Shown here: in pieces, positions 8,102-14,623 of the stretch
Layout of the letters: every line of letters begins with the position of its first letter
How positions within the stretch are numbered: the stretch's first letter is position 1
Origin: an uncultured Draconibacterium sp.
GTDB lineage: Bacteria > Bacteroidota > Bacteroidia > Bacteroidales > Prolixibacteraceae
Direction of reading: 5' to 3'
Length of the DNA: 30,000 nucleotides
Assembly: GCF_963675065.1 (NCBI RefSeq)
Contig: NZ_OY775906.1
Span: 1 to 30,000 of the forward strand
Made by a program: the position numbers and the translations under genes
Notes under the pieces: model-generated
What the model saw: only the letters and a program-made list of their open reading frames with translations
Databases searched by the model: none
Told to the model about the DNA's origin: nothing

Positions 8102-8695
8102 ATGACAACTAAAGAACGAATCACTGAAGAGGCTTTTAAATTATTTCTGAATAACAATTATGAAAAAGTAAGTATTTCCGACATAGAGGCAGCGGTTGGT
8201 AAAACAAGAGGGGCAATATTCTATTTTTTTAAGAATAAAGAAGAAATATTTAACGAGGTGATAGAGACCTACATGATCAAAACACAAGATCCTTCGGTGA
8301 AATTCGAATTCGACGACAACACCTCTCTTGAGCAGTTTATAAAGTTATATATCAGCGGAATAAACACTACCATGTCCAAAATGTTATCCATCTCTGTTGT
8401 CAATATTTACAAGCAGTATTTTTCCCTATACCTCCAGGCGTCTAAAATTTATCCCAACTTTTCCGAGATCATGACACGTAACTCAATTGAGGAGATAAAC
8501 CTGTGGGAAAAAGTGATATCCGGGGCAATAAAGAATAAAGAAATAAAAGCTGTAGATACCAAGCATTATGCAACACTTTTTCGAAGTTGTTTTCTGGGGC
8601 TTGCATTCGACAGATGCCTTTTGTACGGGCTAAATACAGAGGAATTGTTCACACTTTATCAAACCATTTACCAGCAAATAAAATTAAAATCCTAA
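8102..8695 (+). CDS. TetR/AcrR family transcriptional regulator
   Basis: 197 residues, normal for the family. The N-terminal helix-turn-helix is clear: KERITEEAFKLFLNNNYEKVSISDIEAAVGKTRGAIFYFF, ending with the conserved KNKEEIFNEV helix (this segment spans residues 4-54). The C-terminal part is helical and presumably binds a ligand that cannot be predicted. It precedes the ketosynthase gene by 67 nt on the same strand. Copies of the word GGTATGTAAA flank it on both sides, so it probably represses itself and the ketosynthase gene until a ligand, perhaps a fatty acid-like product, is bound. The family call is firm; the targets are inferred. Confidence 0.92.
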   Translation: MTTKERITEEAFKLFLNNNYEKVSISDIEAAVGKTRGAIFYFFKNKEEIFNEVIETYMIKTQDPSVKFEFDDNTSLEQFIKLYISGINTTMSKMLSISVVNIYKQYFSLYLQASKIYPNFSEIMTRNSIEEINLWEKVISGAIKNKEIKAVDTKHYATLFRSCFLGLAFDRCLLYGLNTEELFTLYQTIYQQIKLKS

Positions 8696-8711
8696 GTCAT
8701 TCATAACAATT

Positions 8712-8742
8712 GTATGTAATTTTTTACTTACTTTTACATACC
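8712..8742. promoter_or_regulatory. Putative TetR operator, copy 2, over the ketosynthase promoter
   Basis: GTATGTAA (8712-8719) and TTACATAC (8734-8741) are perfect 8-bp inverted arms 14 nt apart. The right arm belongs to TTTACATACC, the reverse complement of the word at 7961-7970. A near-consensus -7 box, TACTTTTA (8729-8736), overlaps the right arm, so binding would block transcription of the gene starting at 8763. Confidence 0.5.
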
Positions 8743-8762
8743 AACCATTATATTTTATTGTT

Positions 8763-9902
8763 ATGAATAAAAATGTTTACATCTCATCCATCAGCAAATT
8801 TTTGCCCAATTCACCCGTCGAAAACGAAGATATGGAACAATATCTTGGTTTGATCAATTCAAAACCGTCAAGAGTAAGGCGTATAGTATTAAAACAAAAC
8901 GGAATAAAATCCAGGTACTATGCTTTGGATAAAAAGCAAAAAATTACCCATACCAATGCAGAGCTGGCATTCCGTTCCATACAGAAATTATTCCCGGATG
9001 AAAAAATTCCGGAAGATATTGATGTATTGGCATGTGCCACAGGTAATCCTGATCAGTTATTGCCTTCCCATGCATCAATGGTTCACGGACTAATGAAAAA
9101 CAAACCTATGGAACTGTATTCCGCTTCGGGAGTATGCCTTACCTGCTTGCAAGCTTTTAAGACGGCTTACCTATCTGTTTTGTCCGGTGTTTCATCAAAA
9201 GCAATTTGTTCTACTTCAGAACTCGCCTCTCCTACGCTTCTATCAAAAAACTACGAAGAAGAGTATGAGCATTGCTCGCAAGTGGGAAAAGATCCATATA
9301 TGGCTTTTGAGAAGGATTTTCTGCGCTTTATGCTGAGTGATGGCGCCAGCTCGGTATTACTCTCTGATAAAAAGAGCGAGAATGGAATCTCATTTAAAGT
9401 TGAATGGGTGGAAATGACCTCATATGCCAATGAGCTGCCCACCTGCATGTTTATGGGAGCTGAACTTCGTGAAGATGGTGAACTCACCAGCTGGAAAGAA
9501 TTTGAAAGCCGGGAGCTTATCAACCGTTCAGTACTAACCGTCAAGCAGGATATTCGTTTGCTAAAACCAAACATTATCCGTTATTGGGTTGACCACCTGG
9601 AATATTGTCTTGAAAAGTACGATCTAAATCCAGCAGATGTTGACTATGTGATCCCTCATGTCTCATCTATGTTCTTTTACGGAAAGCTTGCTGAGGGGAT
9701 CGAAGCAAGAGGTTTAGACCTTGGGACGAACAAGTGGTTCACCAATCTTACTGAAATTGGAAATATAGCTTCTGCTTCAATTTTTGCTGCGCTGGATGAT
9801 TTATGCAAAACAGAGATGTTAAAAGTAGATGATAAGGTTTTACTACTAGTACCTGAAAGTGGACGTTTTTCTTATGGAACGGTTTTATTGACCGTAAAAT
9901 AA
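8763..9902 (+). CDS. Thiolase-fold beta-ketoacyl synthase, StlD/DarB-like
   Basis: 379 residues with FabH-like organisation. The active-site cysteine is probably C125 in SASGVCLTC, with C128 nearby; the other triad members are H299 in VIPHVSS and N334 in EIGNIASAS. The opening, SKFLPNSPVENEDMEQYLG then SRVRRIVLKQNGIKSRYYAL, fits the StlD/DarB ketosynthases that condense two acyl chains on the way to dialkylresorcinols. In known clusters DarB works with DarA and usually further acyl-carrier, transport or tailoring genes; none is seen here. The gene stands alone between its TetR regulator and the recombinase element, so the cluster may be truncated or may use partners elsewhere. The fold is certain; the StlD/DarB subfamily is assigned from memory of the motifs. 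Confidence 0.85.
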   Translation: MNKNVYISSISKFLPNSPVENEDMEQYLGLINSKPSRVRRIVLKQNGIKSRYYALDKKQKITHTNAELAFRSIQKLFPDEKIPEDIDVLACATGNPDQLLPSHASMVHGLMKNKPMELYSASGVCLTCLQAFKTAYLSVLSGVSSKAICSTSELASPTLLSKNYEEEYEHCSQVGKDPYMAFEKDFLRFMLSDGASSVLLSDKKSENGISFKVEWVEMTSYANELPTCMFMGAELREDGELTSWKEFESRELINRSVLTVKQDIRLLKPNIIRYWVDHLEYCLEKYDLNPADVDYVIPHVSSMFFYGKLAEGIEARGLDLGTNKWFTNLTEIGNIASASIFAALDDLCKTEMLKVDDKVLLLVPESGRFSYGTVLLTVK

Positions 9903-10080
9903 TTGCGAAATATAAAAGACGAACATTATTTGTAATTAAAGTTAGAAACACAAAAACATTAATAGTTTTATTCAATAGTTGTTTTCCATAAGTTCCTGTA
10001 AAAAACATATTGAAGTAAAAGTGGCACAATTTAATTTTTAGAACAATTAAAGACACATAAGGCCTCAGACGGACATAAAA

Positions 10081-10104
10081 GCACAGCTCTTTTAAGACTT
10101 GTGC
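10081..10104. repeat. Near-palindrome ahead of the recombinase module
   Basis: GCACAGCTCTT and AAGACTTGTGC face each other across a 2-nt centre. Ten of eleven positions pair (one G-T, one C-C mismatch). It lies 60 nt before the small ORF at 10164 and just before a TACGTTTG box. It could be an operator or a recombinase-related site. As a terminator for the ketosynthase gene it is unlikely, because no T-run follows. Confidence 0.35.
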
Positions 10105-10113
10105 GAAATTATA

Positions 10114-10121
10114 TACGTTTG
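10114..10121 (+). promoter_or_regulatory. Candidate -7 box for the small ORF/recombinase unit
   Basis: TACGTTTG matches TAnnTTTG and lies 42 nt before the ATG at 10164. No correctly spaced -33 TTG is visible. Confidence 0.4.
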
Positions 10122-10163
10122 ATATGACTCGATAACCATGATGTTAAATGGTCATATTAAACT

Positions 10164-10349
10164 ATGCAGGAAAACGAAAATAGAAGTATTGAAGAAGCCA
10201 CAGAAAGAGTTAAAAAGAGACTCTCATTGGAGAAAATACGTTCTATTCCTAAATACAGAGATTTGACATTTTCCGATTATGAAAAGCTTATTAAAGATTC
10301 GGAAACGATGGCATTGCTAATACTGAAAGCCTTTATGTTGAAAAAATAA
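10164..10349 (+). CDS. Small helical protein of unknown function, linked to the recombinase
   Basis: 61 residues, highly charged (many Glu, Lys, Arg) and predicted helical, with no signal peptide or cysteine. It starts MQENENRSIEEATERVKKRL and ends in a hydrophobic stretch before KK. I do not recognise a family. It is preceded by a -7 box and a near-palindrome, and lies 70 nt upstream of the serine recombinase on the same strand, so it may be an accessory or regulatory protein of the same mobile element. It could also be a chance ORF, but the codon pattern and its place ahead of the recombinase favour a gene. Confidence 0.55.
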   Translation: MQENENRSIEEATERVKKRLSLEKIRSIPKYRDLTFSDYEKLIKDSETMALLILKAFMLKK

Positions 10350-10419
10350 CTGCATCAGTATTGGGTATTTTCGTAATTTCAAAGGATTATCATCCCGGTC
10401 CTATAAAATTCTTCAAGCC

Positions 10420-12018
10420 ATGAATGATTTAAGCCTGTTCAAACAATTTGCTCCACAAATTCCTGAGAAATTTCAGGAGGGAAACAACGCCGTAATTTAC
10501 ACACGAGTTTCATCAGCTGACCAAGAGGATAATACCAGCCTTGCCTCACAAAAAAGATATTGCGAGATGTACGCGAGCAAACGAGGTTTAAATGTGGTTG
10601 GTTATTTTGGTGGTACGTACGAATCGGCAAAAACGGATGACAGGAAAGAATTTAATCGGATGCTAACTTTTGTAAAGAGGTCTAAGAATGTCAGTTATGT
10701 AATTGTTTATTCCTATGAAAGATTCTCTCGTTCAGGAATTAATGGGGCATCAATTGCTGATGAACTACTAAAAAAATACGGAGTAATAACTTTAGCTACA
10801 ACTCAGGAGCTTGATCCAACAACACCATCTGGTTCTTTCCAGCAAAAAATACTTTTCCTTTTTGGGCAAATGGATAATGAGCTCAGGCGTGATAAAGTTG
10901 TAACAGGAATGAAGGAGTTATTGATGAAAGGCTACTGGTTATGGGCTGTGCCGCGTGGATATGAGGATTTGAACAAGGGGAGGGCGATCGAAAGAAAACT
11001 TGTTATAAGTGGAGAAGGAAAGATTCTTAAGAAAGCCTTCGAATGGAAAGCATATACGGAAATGACGAATGTCGAGATTACAAAACGTGTGAACCAGATG
11101 GGGGTTAGTATCTCAGAAAAACGTTTATGTAGCATGTTTTCGAATCCATTTTATTGTGGACTTATTGTTAGTAAAATGATTCCGGGGCAAGTTATAAAAG
11201 GACATCATCAGCCTTTAATCTCACAGGATTTATTTCTCGCAATTCATGATATTAGAGGTGAAAGTACGAGGTACGGTTTTGTACACGATAAAAACAATGA
11301 AAATCTTCCGTTGAAAGTGTTTACTAAATGTGAAAAATGTGGTTTGGCAATGACTGGATATTTGGTTCATAAAAAGGGTTTGTACTATTATAAGTGCCGA
11401 ACAAAAGGATGTAAAGTTAACCGGAGTGCAAAGTCCATACATGAATTATTTAGGAACACTCTAGAAATCTTCCAAATTGGGAGAGAGGAGCTTGGGATAA
11501 TTAAAGTTCAGTTGGAGGAACAGATGGCTGGTTTTTTTAAAACGGAGCTGCAGGATGCAAAAAACTTGAAAGTGAAGCTAAGTGAAACTAGAAATAAGCT
11601 TGAAACGATAGAGGAGCGTTTTGTTATTGGAGAAATTAATAGACAGTTATATGACAAATTTAGATCAAAATATGAAAAAGAATGTTTTGAAATTGAAATA
11701 GAATTGAGCAAAGTTGGTGGCTATAGTTCGAACCTCCAAAAAGTTATAAACTATGCTGTCGATTTATGTCAAAATCCCTTGAAAATATGGGATTCTAGTG
11801 ATTTAACCGGGAAACGGGCCTTTCAGAAGTTGTTATTTCCCGAGGGGATTTATTATAACCGAGAATTGGACATAGTTCGAACCACAAGAATAAATTCGTT
11901 TTTTTCTCCAATCCCTGGAATGGCGCAGGTTTTAGGAGGGAATAAAAAAAGGGATTCCCTCAAAACTGAAGAAATCCCCGCTTTGGTGACCCTACCGGGA
12001 TTCGAACCCAGATCATAA
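10420..12018 (+). CDS. Large serine recombinase (site-specific integrase/resolvase family)
   Basis: 532 residues. The N-terminal catalytic domain starts at IYTRVSSADQ, with S31 as the likely nucleophile after RV; YERFSRSG (100-106) and DNELRRDK (152-159) carry further conserved arginines. A recombinase domain follows (VPRGYEDLN, about 178-280), then a zinc ribbon with C304, C307, C326 and C331, and a coiled coil at about 360-435. These are the parts of large serine recombinases that integrate phages and mobile elements. The last codons run antisense through a terminator and into the tRNA-Arg gene, so the tail TLPGFEPRS is simply tRNA sequence read backwards. This suggests the element sits against the tRNA and the original C terminus may have been replaced at insertion. 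Confidence 0.9.
   Translation: MNDLSLFKQFAPQIPEKFQEGNNAVIYTRVSSADQEDNTSLASQKRYCEMYASKRGLNVVGYFGGTYESAKTDDRKEFNRMLTFVKRSKNVSYVIVYSYERFSRSGINGASIADELLKKYGVITLATTQELDPTTPSGSFQQKILFLFGQMDNELRRDKVVTGMKELLMKGYWLWAVPRGYEDLNKGRAIERKLVISGEGKILKKAFEWKAYTEMTNVEITKRVNQMGVSISEKRLCSMFSNPFYCGLIVSKMIPGQVIKGHHQPLISQDLFLAIHDIRGESTRYGFVHDKNNENLPLKVFTKCEKCGLAMTGYLVHKKGLYYYKCRTKGCKVNRSAKSIHELFRNTLEIFQIGREELGIIKVQLEEQMAGFFKTELQDAKNLKVKLSETRNKLETIEERFVIGEINRQLYDKFRSKYEKECFEIEIELSKVGGYSSNLQKVINYAVDLCQNPLKIWDSSDLTGKRAFQKLLFPEGIYYNRELDIVRTTRINSFFSPIPGMAQVLGGNKKRDSLKTEEIPALVTLPGFEPRS
11944..11978 (-). terminator. Rho-independent terminator of tRNA-Arg
   Basis: On the minus strand a 12-bp stem (outer GGGATT/AATCCC, inner CTTCA/TGAGG, two G-U pairs, GTTT loop) is followed by seven T residues and ATT. 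On the plus strand the wobbles become mismatches and no T-run follows, so it serves the minus-strand tRNA. It lies inside the recombinase coding region. Confidence 0.8.
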
Positions 12019-12058
12019 GAACCGGAATCTTACATTCTATCCATTGAACTATAGGGCC
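11984..12058 (-). tRNA. tRNA-Arg(CCG)
   Basis: The minus strand folds as a full cloverleaf: acceptor GGCCCTA pairing with TAGGGTC, D stem GTTC/GAAT, anticodon stem TAAGA/TCTTA with loop TTCCGGT (anticodon CCG), and T arm with loop TTCGAAT. The CCA end is encoded at 11986-11984. It reads CGG arginine codons. The 3' half lies under the end of the recombinase ORF on the other strand, a common placement for an integration target. Confidence 0.95.
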
Positions 12059-12069
12059 GGTATTGGCTG

Positions 12070-12077
12070 CAAAAGTA
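12070..12077 (-). promoter_or_regulatory. -7 promoter box of tRNA-Arg
   Basis: The minus strand reads TACTTTTG, matching TAnnTTTG, 11 nt before the mature tRNA 5' end. A TTTG at 12105-12102 could be the -33 element at a slightly long 24-nt spacing. Confidence 0.6.
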
Positions 12078-12176
12078 ACAAAATTCCCGAATGTCAGTAA
12101 GCAAATTGCAAGTTAGCTTACCAATAAATGTTGATAAAATCGTCCTCTTCACTCATCACACATTTTTTTATATCGC

Positions 12177-12184
12177 TACATTTG
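12177..12184 (+). promoter_or_regulatory. -7 promoter box of the HD/YjbQ/Bfd operon
   Basis: TACATTTG matches TAnnTTTG and lies 13 nt before the ATG at 12198, implying a very short leader. No clear -33 TTG is found at normal spacing. Confidence 0.5.
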
Positions 12185-12197
12185 TCGGCATAAAGCT

Positions 12198-12986
12198 ATG
12201 ACTATGGAGGAGAAAACAGGACTGGCCATAAAGAAGTTTAACGATTACGTTGACTCTTTTTCCGGACTCAGCGAAGATCAGCTTCTGAATTTCGAGATAA
12301 AGAAAAATCATTCAATACGTGTTGCCGATCTTGCTCTACTGTTGGCTAAAAATATGGAGCTCAACGAAACGGAAGCTCAGCTTGCCTATTTGATAGGATT
12401 GTTTCACGATATAGGAAGGTTTCGGCAGTTGAAAGAATACAACACTTTTAATGATGCCAAATCGGTTGATCATGCAGAGTTAGGAATTGACGTTTTGCGG
12501 CAAGGCGACTTTTTTAATGAGTTGGATGACGGTCAGGTAGAATTGATATTCCTGGCAATTCAACAGCACAATAAGCTGGGGCTTACAAAGAATATGACAG
12601 ATAAAGAACGGCTTTTTGCCAAACTAATTCGCGATGCCGATAAGCTTGATATCCTGCGAGTAATAACCGATTATTATTCCAATCCGAAGGCAACGCCAAA
12701 CCATACTTTAACCTGGGAGATGCCAAAAGGAGGAACGGTATCTAAAGATGTTTCGAAACAGATATTGAAAGGAGCCCCGGTGGCAAAAGAAAGCATTACA
12801 AACGAGCTTGATATAAAGGTTATGCAGCTTTCGTGGGTGTACGATTTAAACTACAGACCGTCGTTCGAGATAATGATGGAGAAGCGTTACCTGGAGAAAA
12901 TCTATAACTCAATGCCCAAAAACGATACGGTAATTGAAATTTACCGAAAAGTAAAAGTATTTGTAGAAAACAAGTTGATTGCCTGA
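12198..12986 (+). CDS. HD-domain phosphohydrolase
   Basis: 262 residues with a complete set of HD-domain metal ligands: H38 in KNHSIRVADLA, the H70-D71 pair in GLFHDIGR, possible extra ligands H92 (DHAELG) and H124 (QQHNK), and D147 in IRDADKLDIL. HD enzymes hydrolyse phosphate esters, often of nucleotides, and the substrate cannot be told from sequence. No membrane segment or signal is present, so it is cytoplasmic. Its TGA shares the A with the ATG of the next gene, so translation of the two is coupled. A second ATG at 12204 is an equally possible start. The operon seems to be ordinary chromosome just beyond the tRNA-bound element. Confidence 0.87.
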   Translation: MTMEEKTGLAIKKFNDYVDSFSGLSEDQLLNFEIKKNHSIRVADLALLLAKNMELNETEAQLAYLIGLFHDIGRFRQLKEYNTFNDAKSVDHAELGIDVLRQGDFFNELDDGQVELIFLAIQQHNKLGLTKNMTDKERLFAKLIRDADKLDILRVITDYYSNPKATPNHTLTWEMPKGGTVSKDVSKQILKGAPVAKESITNELDIKVMQLSWVYDLNYRPSFEIMMEKRYLEKIYNSMPKNDTVIEIYRKVKVFVENKLIA

Positions 12987-13396
12987 TGCAGAAAATCATA
13001 ACGGTATCGACACCGCAACATAACATACTGGTTGACATTACTTCTGAAGTAGAGGAAGTAGTGAAGATGACTGGTATTAAAAGTGGTTTGGTAAACGTTT
13101 ATGTGCAGGGAGCAACAGCAGGAATTATGATTCAGGAAAACTGGGATGATTCGGTACAGAATGATGTGGTGAGCCTGTTGAAAAAACTAATACCCGCTGG
13201 TGTTTGGGAACACGATGCGCAAGATAATAATGGTGATTCGCATCTGAAAGCTGGAATGGTAGGTCCGAGTGAAACAATCCCAATCGTGAATGGCAAAATG
13301 GGCCTGTCTACCTGGCAAAATATATTTTTATGCGAATTCGATGGGCCAAGAAATTCCCGAAATATTGTTATAACCTTAATTGATTCTGAAAAATAA
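12986..13396 (+). CDS. YjbQ (UPF0047) family protein
   Basis: 136 residues, the normal size of this family, which has been linked to weak thiamine-phosphate synthase activity. Family landmarks are ENWDDSVQNDV, H76 and H86 in WEHDAQDNNGDSHLKAG, VGPSETIPI, then LSTWQNIFLCEFDGPR. One difference is visible: where many members have HTT in the second strand, this one reads QGATAGIMI, lacking that histidine; I believe this is a known subfamily. It starts within the stop of the HD gene and its own TAA overlaps the ATG of the Bfd-like gene by one base, so the three are translationally coupled. The real substrate is unknown. Confidence 0.87.
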   Translation: MQKIITVSTPQHNILVDITSEVEEVVKMTGIKSGLVNVYVQGATAGIMIQENWDDSVQNDVVSLLKKLIPAGVWEHDAQDNNGDSHLKAGMVGPSETIPIVNGKMGLSTWQNIFLCEFDGPRNSRNIVITLIDSEK

Positions 13397-13611
13397 TGGC
13401 GAACAGGCTGGTATGCATGTGTAATTTTGTTGATGAAGCAGAGATAAAAAAACTGTTGGAAAAAGGAGCCGATTCTACAGCTCAGATTCAATCGTTAACA
13501 CGTGCCGGAACATCTTGTGGTCGTTGTTTGCCCGTTATTGATGGTTTGGTTGAAGAGCATTTAAAAACAAAACCCAAGCCACAACAAGGAAAGCTGCGAC
13601 TCGGGTTTTAA
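13396..13611 (+). CDS. Bfd-like [2Fe-2S]-binding protein
   Basis: 71 residues. The cluster ligands are plain: C7 and C9 in VCMCNFVDEAEI and C41 and C44 in GTSCGRCLPVI, the pattern of the BFD-like [2Fe-2S] domain seen in bacterioferritin-associated ferredoxin and in NirB, NifU and related enzymes. A basic tail (KTKPKPQQGKLRLGF) follows. It is the last gene of the coupled operon and ends 22 nt before the convergent PorP/SprF gene. It may donate electrons to a partner; nothing here shows which one, and there is no bacterioferritin nearby. Confidence 0.87.
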   Translation: MANRLVCMCNFVDEAEIKKLLEKGADSTAQIQSLTRAGTSCGRCLPVIDGLVEEHLKTKPKPQQGKLRLGF

Positions 13612-13633
13612 ACACAACATCAAAATATTTTCG

Positions 13634-14584
13634 TTAGAAGTATCTTGGCGATACCACTTCTTCTTTCTTAAATCTTAGTTCGTAAGAGATCATTACTTCG
13701 TGGGTTCCATTGCTGTAATGTTTCATGTTGTTCGTAGTAAAATCAATGGCGTAACCAACCCTTAATTTCTGGTCAAATATCCATTGAGCAATAAACCCGT
13801 AAGAAGAACCTGTACGATACATTGCTCCGAGCCATAGTTTCTCTTTTATCAGGAAGTTTCCTGTAAGGTCGAACTGAAGGGGAGTACCAGTTTCAGAAGT
13901 AAACGAAGCCTTGGTAAACATGGTAGGCTTGAATTTTACATTCTCACCCATATCAAAAACGGCACCGGCAATCAGGAAATAGTGACGTAGTTCTCCTTCG
14001 ACAGAAAAGCTTTCCATATCGTTTTCAAAGGTGGTGCTTACCAGTTTCGGAACTGAAAGGCCTACATAGGCTCTTTTGCTGTATAAAAAGGCACCTACAC
14101 CAAAGTTTGGTTTGAATGCATTTTTTATTTCACCTGAAAAATTCGGGTCGCCCGGGTCTAAAATGGTATATTGAGATAAGTTGTTGGAGTAATTGGTAAA
14201 ACCACCTTTAAGTCCCAACCTCAAATTTGTTTTCTCGCTGACGGGAACCAGGTAAGAATAATCGGCAAAAACATAAAAACGTTTTTCCAATCCTGTTTTA
14301 TCATTCATTACATTTAATCCCAATGCCACACGTTCATTTTTTAGTGGAGCCTGTACCGAGAAGGTATAAGTTGTAGGAGCTCCGTCCCAACCAGTCCACT
14401 GATGACGCCCAAGAGCCATAAATCCTACGGACTCCCATGTACCGGCATAAGCCGGGTTAATGGTTTGTGTATTGAACATGTATTGTGTAAACATCGGATC
14501 CTGTTGGGCATTTGAAGTGAATGCTGCTACTACTATTGCCAGAATCCCTAAACCTTTGATTATATTTAATTTTGCTTTCATCAT
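13634..14584 (-). CDS. PorP/SprF family type IX secretion outer-membrane protein
   Basis: About 317 residues from MMKAKLNIIKG at 14584; nine more upstream residues are possible but would break the signal peptide. The signal ends near TSNAQ and is followed by the family opening QDPMFTQYMFNTQTINPAYAGTW, then GRHQWTGWDGAPTTYTF and LGLNVMNDKTGLE, all hallmarks of PorP/SprF. The rest alternates like an outer-membrane barrel of about 14 strands. Such proteins help display T9SS cargo, and SprF is the dedicated partner of the adhesin SprB. Here it follows the giant adhesin gene by about 40 nt on the same strand, so it is probably that adhesin's partner. Confidence 0.92.
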   Translation of the reverse strand: MMKAKLNIIKGLGILAIVVAAFTSNAQQDPMFTQYMFNTQTINPAYAGTWESVGFMALGRHQWTGWDGAPTTYTFSVQAPLKNERVALGLNVMNDKTGLEKRFYVFADYSYLVPVSEKTNLRLGLKGGFTNYSNNLSQYTILDPGDPNFSGEIKNAFKPNFGVGAFLYSKRAYVGLSVPKLVSTTFENDMESFSVEGELRHYFLIAGAVFDMGENVKFKPTMFTKASFTSETGTPLQFDLTGNFLIKEKLWLGAMYRTGSSYGFIAQWIFDQKLRVGYAIDFTTNNMKHYSNGTHEVMISYELRFKKEEVVSPRYF

Positions 14585-14623
14585 TTTAAATTTTTTCAGA
14601 TTGGACATTCATTAATTAATCAA

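Noticed and set aside
9748..10056. 102-residue minus-strand ORF at the end of the ketosynthase gene
   Set aside because: It overlaps the ketosynthase coding region and AT-rich intergenic DNA and has no recognisable motif.
13600..13634. A terminator between the convergent Bfd-like and PorP/SprF genes
   Set aside because: No stem with a T-run could be found in the 22-nt gap.
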